Origin: Leptidea sinapis
Taxonomy: Eukaryota > Arthropoda > Insecta > Lepidoptera > Pieridae
Assembly (NCBI RefSeq): GCF_905404315.1
Contig: NC_066279.1
Coordinates: 12,501 to 76,500 of the forward strand
Reading direction: 5' to 3'
Length of the DNA stretch: 64,000 nucleotides
Below are positions 42,932-55,147 of this stretch, piece by piece. Positions within the stretch are counted from its first letter, which is position 1, and each line of letters opens with the position of its first letter. The notes beneath the pieces were generated by a model that was not told the DNA's origin, did not search any database, and saw only the letters and a list, made by a program, of their open reading frames with translations. Made by a program: the position numbers and the translations under genes.

Positions 42932-43288
42932 TAACCTCAACACTTCGGTTATAAGGCGTGTAAAGTTTAAGACATGTACTATATATTTTATGAATACAAT
43001 ATCAGCCTAGCGAAACTCTCTTAGAAAAAAGCGATTCACTCGATTGTATGAATCGTGCAGTCATTGATAGATTGACAGATAACGGCTATAATCTTGTAAA
43101 AAAACCGAGATAACCGAAATCCACAACGTTTGAAGCAACTGTTAGCTTTCAAACTTAGCCTGATTATACTTCGTAGACCAATTATTGTAATAATTTATGT
43201 AATTAGTCTTTCAAACTTAAGTCAAATCTCATTGCACGTTTCATACTAAACTAAATTTCAATTTTTACTTAGGTAGTCTCGCCTCTAA

Positions 43289-43313
43289 TTACGTAGTATT
43301 TACATCCTCTTTG
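43289..43313. repeat. 25-nt shared motif, copy 3 (just upstream of Wnt exon b)
   Basis: Identical to 34882-34906; lies 26 bp before the splice acceptor of Wnt exon b. Confidence 0.7.
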
Positions 43314-43339
43314 TACAATATTATAAACAATATTTCCAG

Positions 43340-43520
43340 CGTCGAGGGAGACGGCATTTACGCACGCTATTATGTCAGCGGGTATATCGTTAGCGATATC
43401 TCGTTCGTGTAGCGACGGTCGTATATCCAGCTGTGGGTGCAGCACAGCTACGCGACCGAAGCATTTGCACAGCGACTGGGTTTGGGGCGGCTGTGCCGAA
43501 AACCTTGAGTATGGCTACAA
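43340..43520 (+). CDS. Wnt ligand gene, coding exon b
   Basis: Acceptor atttccag, donor aa|gtaagt; enters in phase 1 and leaves in phase 2. Encodes ASRETAFTHAIMSAGISLAI, then SRSCSDGRISSCGCSTATRP and HLHSDWVWGGCAENLEYGYK. The Cys-Gly-Cys and WGGC elements are universal in Wnts. Confidence 0.94.
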
Positions 43521-43529
43521 GTAAGTCTT

Positions 43530-43822
43530 TTTTCTTTCTTTTATGACAGCAAGGGACGAGAAGAGCAGGACGTCGAGCTGATAGTCATTGATACGTCCTA
43601 CCCATTACAATGAAGTGCCGCTCAGTATTCTTGAGATACAAACAAATTCATACTATGACATAATATGTTGTCAAGTCTTATTTGCCCAGTAATTTCACAA
43701 GCTACGGCGCCCTTTCGACGGATCACAATAATGCTTACACATTACTGCTTCACGGCAGAAATAGGTGCCGTTGTAGTACCCATAATCTAGCCGGCATCAT
43801 GTGCAAAGGAGCCTCCCACTGT
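43530..43822 (+). repeat. Dispersed repeat family X, copy 4 (Wnt intron)
   Basis: AGCAAGGGACGAGAAGAGCA to GGAGCCTCCCACTG, starting only about 10 bp after the exon b donor. Confidence 0.8.
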
Positions 43823-44435
43823 TAAATCTAGTCATTGTCTCTTATAGATATAGTAAGGTTTATAATAAGAGTACTGTCCAACTAGATATGAAATATTACT
43901 TCTATAGTAGGTACTAACTTCGTTTTAAGAGTTCCTAAAGGGTAATCAACGGGAATCCATTGCTAAGACTCCGCTGTCAGTGACTCTATTCATTGGTCTG
44001 TCCGTAAACAGACTTTACCCTTTAGTTAAGGGTAAAGGGTATTACCCTTTAGTTACTCATGTGCTTATATCTGGTAAACCGCAGTAACTTTAATATCTGA
44101 AATTTAGACACTTAGCATTGCCGCTATATTGCAAAATGACCGCTATACAAAGTTTTCTTTTACAATAATTTAAAAGTACATTTACATACATTTATATCTC
44201 TTCGATGGTAAGGAACCTGCCTGTGTGAGTCTAGCTCCCACTTTACAGATTTTTATTGATTAGCAGGAAAAATGAACCACCTCCCAAACTGACACCAGAA
44301 ATTAACTAGTTCCCATTTTTTCAAAATAAAAAATACTTACAGGAAATTATAAAATCAATAGGCGAACATGAATGTTATAATAGGTTGCCTCTGTCTAACT
44401 GTGAATTTCAATGGAATACCGAAAGCACGCTGAAG

Positions 44436-44471
44436 TGCACACACACAATGAAAGTATTATGTGTGTGTGTG
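44436..44471. repeat. (CA)n hairpin
   Basis: GCACACACACA, 14-nt loop, TGTGTGTGTGC, with flanking TGAAGT/ACTTCA words. A stem of 11 bp or more. Confidence 0.7.
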
Positions 44472-45179
44472 CAAACTTCAGGGTGTTTCAGGTGAACAGG
44501 TAAACAATATCTTTGCGTTTATTACCTCCTGGTAGTTCAGGTAAAATGCGTCAGGTGGAAAGTTCACCTTAGCCATTTTTATGCACAAACGAAATGGAAA
44601 GAAAGATAACGAAATGTACTTGTAAAATAAATTTCGTCATGCATACTTTTAATAATAATTACATAATAGGATATGTCGATAATTTATGTTCGGTTCGTAT
44701 ACAACCACGTATGTACAAATAAAAATGAAGTATAATTTTTTTAATATTTTATTAATTCATTTCTTAAATCACAAATTGAGTTGTTAGTTTAATTTATTTA
44801 AACTTTAGTAACAAGACCATCAGCTCAAACCAAAATACAATAAAAGAAGGATATTTAAATCATTTTTCAATAAACTCGATTACAAGAATAACCCCCGTTA
44901 GGTTTATGGGCAAAACACAATCTTGATGTTTGAGGTTTGAGGCTTAGTTAGACCTCTATTTTATAATCAAAAATTGATCAGAGGCTGTCAGAATCACGTC
45001 ACCAGTGTCAACCACCGCCGTAGACAGAGTGAGTACCAGGCGGTCATATAATAAAAGGAGGTCGCGCTTTTAGCTCAAAGAAACATTCATTTTAAGGAAA
45101 TACATACCAATCAGAAATATCAAACACGCCAATAGTATAAGCAAATGATAGGTTGGCAAATTCTTTCATATAATATCAC

Positions 45180-45780
45180 TAGCTGACCCGACAGACGCTG
45201 TTCTGTTAATAGAAAAAACAATTATGTAAGTATTCGAGAATGTGTAATCAAAGTTAATGAATTAAAAATGAAACAGAAACGTATTTCTGAATGATTCTAT
45301 AATATTATTTAGTAATAAAATTATATTATGTATTAATAATATATTTTTGTAAACAGCTTTTACAAGTTTTTAAGCGTTAAAACGCTTTAAAATTGCCAAT
45401 TTTTTTTAGTATTTAAATGAATATATTATGGTATTCTTAAGAGATAGACATGTACCATCATGGAATTTTCTGTATACCTATATAAGATACACAGTTCCAC
45501 CATACATTATTTTGTTATATCTCAAAGGGCTTAGACAGCGTTTTCGTTGAAAGCTCCCAGACGGCTAATTTTTTTGCGACACCTCCAAGAAATATCGTTA
45601 ATGTATTCAAATATGTACGCAAAAACTTAACAAATCATATACTAAAACCTAACTCGAGAACCACGTTATCCATTGGTGAAAACAGCATGAAAATCGGTGC
45701 ATTCATTTTTGAGTTTATCGCGAACAGACTGACAGAATGACGCGGCAGAGTTCTTTGTTTCATAATAACCCGATCACACA
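45180..45780 (+). repeat. 'AGCTGACCCG' repeat, diverged copy 2
   Basis: Starts AGCTGACCCGACAGACGCTG; the internal part is diverged; the end has GAACAGACTGACAGAATGAC. In the second Wnt intron. Confidence 0.5.
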
Positions 45781-45829
45781 CGCGATTTTTTTTAACTTAT
45801 AAATATTTAAAAAGACTATTAAGCATTTC

Positions 45830-48800
45830 CCTATTCCAACCCCATTCGCAAGAGCAACATAAGCGACAAAGCGTTTAGGGGTTCTCATTTTTCCACAAGG
45901 GGAAAAGCTCCCTGTCGTTTAAGACCGGCCGCCGCTATTTACCTCATAAAGAAGATTTTCCCGCATTCCGCTATTTTTAAGACTAGGCGAACAGAAAAGG
46001 CAAGGAGGTTCTAAGGAATTTAAGATCGCAAGCAATGCCCGGTTCATCCGGATGGTTTTAAGATGTACGATTTTTTATTTTTAGTATAAAAATAATAATA
46101 ATATAAATAATAATAATAATACACTATATAATTTTCACTAAGCATTAATGACACTTAATTATTTTTAGTTGAACAATGCTTCTATAATCAAGTTTTTTAA
46201 TATGATTATTGTGAAAATTCGTAACATATTATCTACCTCTATATTGTACCACCATTTTGTATTAATTCAAAATACAATAAAAAGATTTTGATTTGATTTG
46301 ATAAGTATAGAGTGTTCTAAGTTTTATTGTTAACAAATTTTTTGCTAACTTGTTCTCAAGGATATAATTATTTATGTTTGAATTTTCTTTTTGTATAAAG
46401 CTCTTTCGGATATCTCCTTTTTGATTTACTTTTATTTTAAATAAATACTCCTGTCAGTCACTGAGACTGCACGTTAAAACTTTTTATCTTCAAACAACAA
46501 ACAATATTACTGGGTTCCTAGGAAGTACGTTTTATAGAAAACATTTTATCAGCATTAAGTAATTTTCAAGTGTTGAGTTTCAATATTTAAGTTTTACATG
46601 AAAAGGAATAATAACTATTATCTATGTATAACAAACAAATTTAGTTAATTAGATTTTCAACATATTTCATCCGTAATAAAATGATTCTCGCATAATTAAC
46701 ATCATATTTAAAAACTGATAATTACTTACATTTTATATTATTATTAATACTCAAATAAGGAACGAATCATTTTGGTCATTTTCAAATTTCAGGATCAAAT
46801 GCGATAGCATTTTTGAAAATGAAAATTGAAATTTGAAAATGTTATAGATATTTTAATAGATAGAGCGGTTATTGGTAAGTTTTTTATAGAAACTAATCAC
46901 GACCATATTGAGGTCAACCGTGACGTGAACTAAAAAGGTTTTCTCCAACCAAAAATCGCTCAACGCGGCTTAAGAAAATTTCTCTTCAAAAAATACTGCT
47001 CATATTAATAAACTTTTTAGAAAAGTAAACCTTGCTGAATGAGTTTAACTTTCTGGTATGGTGAGTAAGATGCTTTATCCGGACAAGCTTTATCCGGTTT
47101 AATCAGGTTTCAACCGTCTTAAGCGAGCTTAAATCCGATTTTCATACCAGGATACTATAATCTGCGAAGAGTTCTTAATCCCGCTTTGATCCTGTTATCC
47201 AATTTTCTTTAAATTCAAGCATGCGTTTTATTGTTTTCTGTGTCTTTTTAAGACATTTAACTTCAACCCTTATTTTCAATATCAATTATTATTTGTCTAC
47301 GTTGAAAGTAAATACTTATAATTATTAATAGAGAAAAATTATTTCATTTCGAGACGGCAAATTTTCCAAAGTGACTCTTATCCCAATGGCATAGAGACTG
47401 ATTTTAGTTCTTTAGTAAGACGTAGCAGCTACGGTCGATATACCCGTTTCGTAGTTGCGTATCGTAGCGTGGGTGCAAGAAGGACAGATTATATCATGAG
47501 ACACCCTATAATTCTATCTCTCTCTTGAAATTTCAGGTCATACCAGGAGCAACATAGATGTGAGAGTATTGCTGAAATGCGTAGGAAAATATCAATATGA
47601 GATGGAATGATTCCGTATAATATTTCATTTTACTGAATGTATTTGCAGAATAATATAATATCAATTTTCGTGATTAAATCTTTAATATTTGTTATTGTAT
47701 AGATAGATAATATTTATTGTTTTAGAAATACCACTTTATGGTGGTCGTGTACATGTCACCATTCTGAGAGTTCTGAGGGTAACGTTCTGATAGAGTGACA
47801 GAAACAAATACTTTTTTGTTTCTTATTTAGCGACGTCCTGCTCGCCCCTTGCGTGTCTCCTGCTCGTTTATGTCTGCCTGGTTAAACATTTATTTATTTT
47901 TTAACATATGGTAGTTAAAACTTAGAAAAAAATGTTTAATTTGTTCAAAACGTATCCTTGTTTACAAAACAAAAGCACTTTACAATTCAATTCAGTCCAT
48001 TGCTGGCAAGTTCTCGTGAACAAACCTCATTTTCAATGTAACGAAATGTTTGAATGAATATAGAATAGCTTTTGATCCACCTAGAAACCCAAACTTTCCG
48101 CACCCTATAAAATATATATATAGCTACTGTAAACCCAATTTCTGGCAGCTATATTGGCCAACGAACCAGTCGCTATCCAACGAGGAATTATAGTATCCTG
48201 GTATATTTCCTCGCAGTGATAGTTTCTACTACTTGTAAAAGTATTAAGTATTGTAATTATAGCTATAAGTATTTTAAATAGACTCTCTGTCTTTTTAATA
48301 ACAAAATACAGGGTTTAATATAAGGCAATAGGAGAAGTATCAGTTTTTAGTATGCTGTTATATTTATAGTTATATATGTTGTTAATTATTGTGTATTTAG
48401 ATAAGTATTATTCTTAATCGTGTAAAACAGTGAAGTATTAATAATTTTTTGATGGAAAACTTAGAATTTTTTTCTGACGGAATTAACGCTCAGTAAAAAA
48501 GTAAATTGAAACAATTTTTAAGCCGTTATAATTTAATGGTTTTAAAAAAAACATTTCAATATGCTCAGTAATATTTTTGATAATCTCCAAGTGTACAGTT
48601 TGCTTATTTATTACTACTTTTGTAATAAATCAAAGTAAAGTTATCAGAATTTTTCTGACATTTGCGACATTCGTTAATTTGTTTTTGGTTTCTTCTTCCA
48701 TTATTAGGATAGGCAAAGGGTTCAGCCCATTCGGCCATATTCGTTAATATTCAATAACAACGTCATATTAATATGTGCTGATATAACCATCAATTTCTTA

Positions 48801-50030
48801 TTATCAATTATTTTATTTAATGAGTGAATATTTTAAAATGTGCGAATGATATTAATGAATTATAAATAGAATATAAAATGAAAATAATAATCCGTCAAAT
48901 AAAATGGCGGAATCATATGTACATTTTACTCTGTCATCAATAAATAAGGATAAAAGAGAAAATCAATAACGACCTCACCTGTAAAAAGTTTAAGTGTTTA
49001 TTTTCTGATGAATAATAATATCAAAATATAACATTATATCATTCACTGTAAGATATATAAAATCTTACTTGATTAAATAATATTATTTATTATAAAGGCA
49101 TTCTTATATTTTAGGTAGAGAAAATGCCAACTTTGCTCAAAAGATAAAGTTATATCGTTAGCGTTTCCGAGAAAAATAATAGCAAAAAATCTAAAAAAGC
49201 TCCTCAGTAATACGTGAGTGCTTATTTGATAACAAGGCTTTATTAATTATTATTAAGTTTTACTTCAATCGCGCGTAAAGATTACACGCACACACTTTTT
49301 TTTAAATATTATTGCGTGCATCATCATAAAAATAATGTTTTAAAAAGACTTCCCGGCAAATATTTACTAATAAGGGTTTTCTGATGCATTACAACTCAGG
49401 CCACATCGTTACTGTTACGAGCAGACGATGACGACATCAGGTAGACCATCGTTCCACTACGTGCAGTGGCACGTGGCATTTGTAGTGACAAATAAACATA
49501 AATTGGCAATTGGAGTTTTTGTAGGTTTCGTTTCAATTTACGAACCTACCTCACAAATATAAGTGTAAATAGGACATTAAATATCAATATTGCATATGAG
49601 CTTCCTCAGGTGATCTTATCAAGTGACGTCTATTCTAGCAACTATATAAAACAAAATCCCCCGCCACGTATGTCTGTCTGTTCGCGATATAACTCAAAAA
49701 CTACCGAACTTATTTCAAAATACGGTTTTCACTAAAATATGGGGTGATTCATGAGGAATGTTTTCTGTATGAATAATGGTTGAAATATGACAATTATTGT
49801 TGAAGATGTGGGAAAAACCAAACTGCCTGGGAGCTTTCATCGAAATCGATTCCTCATCTGATTGAGATACAACAAAGTATAATATCATAAAGTCCACAGT
49901 ACGACATCTTCTTTCTTTTCTTTCTTGTGTAAGAAACGAAATGAAAAGAAATTTATTTATTATCTGATAAGAAACAAAACTAATTAATTAATTTGCGATT
50001 TTTATTAATGAAACGTTTAATTTATTTAAT
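45830..50030. other. Second Wnt intron, mainly AT-rich without genes
   Basis: It holds a LINE-tail-like (TTGAT)n near 46285-46305, a diverged MITE fragment 46890-46990, and a GC-richer unique patch at 45850-46060 of unknown nature. No exon seen. Confidence 0.4.
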
Positions 50031-50041
50031 GACTGTACTAG

Positions 50042-50153
50042 GTTTGCAGAAGGCTTCGTAGATGTCCGGGAGAGGGAGCGAAAGGTGAAACGGGGAAGCC
50101 GGGAGCAAGGGCGACAGCTAATGAATCGACATAACAATGAAGCTGGTAGACGG
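50042..50153 (+). CDS. Wnt ligand gene, coding exon c
   Basis: Acceptor tgtactag and donor cgg|gtaagt; enters in phase 2 and leaves in phase 0. Encodes KFAEGFVDVRERERKVKRGS then REQGRQLMNRHNNEAGRR. FVDxRE and MNxHNNEAGR are Wnt signatures. The start at 50042 rather than after tttgcag is the only choice that keeps frame. Confidence 0.94.
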
Positions 50154-50904
50154 GTAAGTACTTTGAGTTTATGGGAGCCTAGTATCGCTTAACGGTGAAT
50201 GCGGGTGCTACTGCGGGAATTTTCGTATGGGTGTTTGTTTGTTCGATCTAATCTGCAAAACGGTACGATACGACTTTGACTGTCATAGTTTATGTTATAA
50301 TATGGAGTTGTGTAGGTTTATTTTATTTAAAAAAAAAATAGTTATGTTTTCAAAATAAGTTTTCTAACTCATGGAAATATGAATAAATTCCGCACTTGGG
50401 CAGCTTCGTTACTTAATGTATGATAATAATTATGACATACATAATATGGTCAAAGTTAAATAAACTTGATTCCATTAGGCTTAAACTAAACGCTTTTGTA
50501 TCCTCACTATAATAAATATTTCTTTTAATTCTTAAAATTACTGAATCTACCCTATCTTCGGAAAAAGTAGAACTCGTGGGAAGAACATACAAGAAACCCA
50601 AAGTACGATAAACAATGCTTTTTTAGGCCATATAGTATAGACTTATTCAAATACTCTATCAGGTATGTACTTATATTAGTTATCGTAGCTGTATAAATGA
50701 CATAAAATAGACAAGTAGAATTTTTTTTTACGCAATTTCACACCAATGATGTAGCCCAAAACCCTGGCATACCCTGTACTGTGATCTATGGATGTCAGAC
50801 GACTTGCAACCGCGACGGTGGTCCGTGTTGCTCTATATGTCAGACGATATAATAATACAATATTATGCATACTCATCAATAATAAACACAACATTTTATC
50901 TACT

Positions 50905-50967
50905 AGTATTCGAACCCATGACCCTTAGCTTAAAGGTCAAGTTCACTTACCACTGAGGCATCGATGT
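50905..50967 (-). repeat. tRNA-derived SINE head in Wnt intron
   Basis: On the minus strand GATGCCTCAGTGGTAAGTG fits an A box and GGGTTCGAATAC a B box, spaced as in tRNA. It ends 26 bp before the exon d acceptor. No clear cloverleaf with CCA, so a SINE head or tRNA pseudogene rather than a tRNA gene. Confidence 0.6.
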
Positions 50968-50992
50968 TGTCATTGCATTGTTAACATTGCAG

Positions 50993-51095
50993 GCAGTGAT
51001 AAAATTATCGCGCGTTACCTGCAAGTGTCATGGAGTGTCAGGATCATGCAGCCTTATCACATGTTGGCACCAACTGGCAAGCTTCAGGGAAATTG
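50993..51095 (+). CDS. Wnt ligand gene, coding exon d (lipid-modified serine)
   Basis: Acceptor acattgcag, donor g|gtaagt; enters in phase 0 and leaves in phase 1. Encodes AVIKLSRVTCKCHGVSGSCS then LITCWHQLASFREI. The CHGVSGSC loop holds the serine that Porcupine palmitoleoylates in Wnts; it is intact. Confidence 0.95.
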
Positions 51096-51504
51096 GTAAG
51101 TATAATATACCTTTATCACTTCCACGTAAAATAGACGCGTCATAGTCGTCGAATTGCAGATAGTAGCCCGTGATAACCTATAACCTACGTTATCACTTAC
51201 TTTTTAAGACATAATTCTTCATTTTGTATCAAATACAGTAAATAATGCAATAGTAGTTATAATGTGATACCGAAATTATGTTAATCGTTTGATAACCCTG
51301 ATAGGGAAAGAAAAGGCAAGTAAAATAAGGTAGGACGGATCAAAGCTTCAACTTCTTCCCCTAAAGTACCAAGGAACCATAACTCAACAGGAGAATTAAG
51401 CCCACCCTATTGCCTATCGTGAACATGAGTTGATTGAAAATGGAGCGTCCACCCTCATGATATTTAATTAAATACATTTAATTGTAACGAAATTTTATTA
51501 AATA

Positions 51505-51645
51505 AAAGAAGCCCGCCGAGTTTCTTGCGCTCGACCTTCTCAGGTCTGGGGCATACATTTTCGAATTAGTGATAGTTTTTGACTTTAAATAAGTTATTTA
51601 AAAATCCTATTTTGAATAAAAAAATATGAATGAATTTGATTTTTT
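51505..51645 (+). repeat. LINE 3' tail, solo
   Basis: AGCCCGCCGAGTTTCTTGCG, TTCTCAGGTCTGGGGCA, then an AT-rich run-out. Same tail as 61530-61650, which follows a LINE C-terminus. Confidence 0.65.
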
Positions 51646-52173
51646 TACCGCTTGCCTTGTTACATTTTAATAATCTATTTATCTCTATACTAATAAAATG
51701 GGAGTCGGGTTTTTCCTTCGGATATACTGCGAAAACTACTGAACCGATCGGAATAATACTTATACTTTAAGATGCAGCGTGTTACGGAGAAGATTTAGTA
51801 AACGATATGTTGATGTTTATTATACATAAAATTTAAGTAATAACCTAGGCTTTTCTCAAGTTAAACCATTTTTGTATTACTTAGTTCTACTTAGATTAGT
51901 TTATCACTTCTTTCGAGTTGTCCCGAGACGCACACGTTTTTTTAACTGGCTGAATAGAATAAAAAGTTCAATGATATAAAATGTGATGCTGTATGTAGGC
52001 TTATATAGACTAAACCTTGGTCTATTAATGATTCCTACCTCATAATTATTATACCTAACAAACCTACCTAATAAAAACCTCACTGTCTACTATGCACTGA
52101 ATCCACTCTGTTTTTATAAGTTATTTGTTAGGCCTAACTACCAAACAAAACATTACAGGCTTAAATCAAGACA

Positions 52174-53706
52174 ATGTTAATAAAAAAATTGTCAATTGAG
52201 GTAAAAATCCGGCATGGTGCCGTGCTTACGGCGCTTCTCACCTTGGACATTCACAAATCGAGTGGGCCCGAAGGCATTCCCCCGATAGTGCTGCGGACAT
52301 GTGCTCCGGAACTGGCGCCGGTCTTTACCCGTCTTTTCCGGCTCTCCTACTCATCAGGCGTAGTCCCGAAATTATGGAAGGCGGCTTTAGTGCACCCGAT
52401 CCCTAAGAAAGGTGTACGCTCAGATCCGTCCAACTACCGCCCCATTGCCATTACCTCCATTTTCTCCATCAACCGCCAGCTCTTGGGATACCTAGAAGGG
52501 CACCAGCTGATCAGCGACCGCCAGTACGGTTTCCGTCAGGGTCGCTCAGCTGGTGATCTTCTTGCATACCTCACCCATAAATGGGCGCAAGCGGTTGAGT
52601 CGAAGGGAGAGGCGTTGGCGGTGAGTTTGGACATAGCGAAGGCTTTCGATCGGGTGTGGCATAAAGCGCTTATAGCGAAACTGCCATCCTATGGGCTTCC
52701 CGAGAAGTTGTGCAAATGGGTCACTAGCTTTTTGGCTGATCGGAGCATCAAGGTTGTTATCAACGGTGCATGTTCCGACTTAAAACCCATAAACGCTGGT
52801 GTCCCGAAAGACTGCGTGCTATCCCCTACGTTGTTTCTTCTGCATATCAATGATATGCTGCAAATCAGCAATATTCATTGCTATGCAGACGACAGCACAG
52901 GGTATGCTTCCTACACCGGCCGTGCCAACATGTCCCGGGATAGCGTCGACGAGAACCGGAACAAACTTATGTCTGAAATCGAGATTGTGCTTTGCAAAGT
53001 CTCGGAATGGGGCCGACATAATTTAGTCCAATTCAACCCCAAGAAGACAGAAGTTAGTGCGTTCACCACTGAAAAGTCTCCCTTTGTCGTATCCCCTCAA
53101 TTCGAGATCACTCCTCTAACTGCCACAGCCTGTATTGGCATACTTGGCGTCGATATATCGAGCGACGTTCAGTTCCGTGGTCACTTGGAAGAGAAGGCCA
53201 AACTGGCCTCTAAAAAGCTTGGTGTACTCAGTAAGGCGAGACAGTACTTCACCAAAAGCCACCGCCTGCAACTTTATAAGGTGCAAATTCGGCCTCACAT
53301 GGAGTACTGTTCTCACCTATGGGCGGGTGCTCCCCAGTACCAGCTTCTTCCATTTGACCGCATACAACGAAGAGCGGCTCGAATCATCGACGATCAAGTC
53401 ATCTCCGATCGGCTTGATTCTCTATCATTGCGTAGAGATGTGGGTTCTCTCTGCATCTTCTACCGTATTTATCACGGGGAGTGCTCAGAGGAGCTGTTCG
53501 GGTTGATTCCAGCGGCCGAATTCTACCATCGGACATTACGTGCAAAGTACCATCCGCATCACGTAGACGTCTGGCATTCCACAGCCGCGCGTTTTGTTCG
53601 AAATTTCTTGCCTCGCACAGACACTGTGGAATCAACTACCGGCAGCGGTCTTCCCAAACAAATACGACTTAGGGACCTTCAAGAAAAAAGCATACTCCCA
53701 CCTTAA
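52174..53706 (+). pseudogene. Jockey-like reverse transcriptase, one frameshift from intact
   Basis: 510 codons. KSSGPEGIP, NYRPIAITSIFS, QYGFRQGRSAGD, motif A LDIAKAFDRVWH, AGVPKDCVLSPTLF (usually GVPQGSVLSPTLF, so two motif residues changed), CYADDS catalytic motif, NPKKTE, and RIQRRAARIIDD. Near 53618-53627 one base is missing: the next frame continues WNQLPAAVFPNKYDLGTFKK to a stop at 53727-53729, the usual end for this family. The long otherwise open frame suggests recent insertion. Confidence 0.85.
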
Positions 53707-53823
53707 AGGCCGGCAACGCATTTCTTGACACACCTGTTGTTGCGGATGTCCATGGGCGGTTGCCTCACCTCTCTCCATCCCGTGAGCCTCTTAACCGTTT
53801 GCCCCCTCTCATATAAAAAAAAA
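52174..53823 (+). mobile_element. Jockey-like LINE, 5'-truncated, in the Wnt intron
   Basis: Reverse transcriptase ORF, short 3' tail (GGCCGGCAACGCATTTC, GTCCATGGGCGG, TTTGCCCCCTCTCATATA) and A9. The endonuclease is absent, so the 5' end is lost at about 52170. It lies in the intron between exons d and e, in the same orientation as Wnt. A family X repeat follows 26 bp later. Confidence 0.85.
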
Positions 53824-53849
53824 TGTTCTGATAGGCTTGTTTTGATATT

Positions 53850-54141
53850 GAAATTGAATGGGACGAGACGAGACGAGTAGGACGTTCTGCTAATGGTAAT
53901 TGATACGGCCTGCCCATTACAATGCAGGGCCGCTCAAGATTCTTGAAAAACCAAAAAATTACAACGGCACTACAATTGCGCCTATCATCTTGAGACATAA
54001 AATGTTGTCTCATTTGCACAGTAATTCCACTAGCTACGGCGCCCTTCAGACCGAAACACAGTAATGCTTCACGGCAGAAATAGGCGCCGTTGTGGTACCA
54101 ATAATCTAGCCGGCATTCTGTGCAAAGGAGCCTCCCACTGG
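53850..54141 (+). repeat. Dispersed repeat family X, copy 5 (Wnt intron)
   Basis: ACGAGACGAGACGAGTAGGA to AGGAGCCTCCCACTGGTA. Confidence 0.8.
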
Positions 54142-54677
54142 TACTGATCACATTTATGAATAAAAAAGTGATTGCAATTGTGCGAGACGAGGGTTTCGTA
54201 TTTATAGGTAATTCCTACCTATAGTTACTTATATGAAGGGGGGATATTGCTGATATTTTTCATTTGTCTTCATAAATCGAAAACTATACATCATAAAAAT
54301 AATTAATATGCTTAAGCTTGTGCCAATGAAGTCCTTTCATACAATACCCCACATGACACGGTTGTCGGTTAACTGAATTTAAAATTTAGAACGCCGTTCC
54401 TTGCATAAAGGCCCTGCTTATTATGATTTAATTACAAAAGTATAGTTTTTAGACATTTATCTATACCTCTAGTATAAGACGGTATTACTTGCCAAATTCC
54501 ATTGTTCTAGGTCACCGGAAAATACCCTATAAATTTTGATTCCCTTAGGAGTGTTTGTATATACATTTTTATATGCCTAGTCGTGCCATAAATACTGAAA
54601 CAAAGAAAAAAAATTTCTATTGCAAAAAACCTTTATTTTGTTTTACATTGTTAGCTATATACATAAATATAAAACAA

Positions 54678-54960
54678 CTAGCTGACCCAGCTCACGTTGT
54701 ATTGCCGATATTAAAATCGCGATACAAAAGTAACTGTTGATCGTAGATGGGTGAAAATTTGAAGTTGTATGTATTTTTTAATGCTGACTCATAATCAAAC
54801 AAATTTATTCGTGTGGATCACCCTTAACATTTCGGGGGATGAAAAATAGATGTTGTCCGATTCTCAGACCTACCCAATATGCACTCACAATTTCATGAGA
54901 ATCGGTCAAGCCGTTTCGGGGGAGTTCAAAGTTTAACACCATGATACGAGAATTTTATAT
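54678..54960 (+). repeat. 'AGCTGACCC' repeat, copy 3 (Wnt intron)
   Basis: AGCTGACCCAGCTCACGTTG to GGTCAAGCCGTTTCGGGGGA, AGTTCAA and TACGAGAATTTTATAT. Confidence 0.7.
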
Positions 54961-55147
54961 ATTAATACACATTACATAGCTTTAATTCAATAATATAATA
55001 TAAAATAAACATTAGTTTATAGGTACCTCTCAAAAAATAACACTTAAATACTATTATTTTTGGCTAAAGAATTCTTTTAAACTATAAAAGCATTTATCTA
55101 TTAGCCATAACATTAATTTTTTATGCATTAATGTTTTAGGCATCTCT

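Noticed and set aside
50042..50050. Alternative acceptor tttgcag at 50049 for Wnt exon c
   Set aside because: It would break the reading frame; tgtactag at 50041 keeps phase and gives the expected KFAEGFVD.
53765..54151. Minus frame of 128 residues
   Set aside because: It lies over family X copy 5 and the LINE tail.
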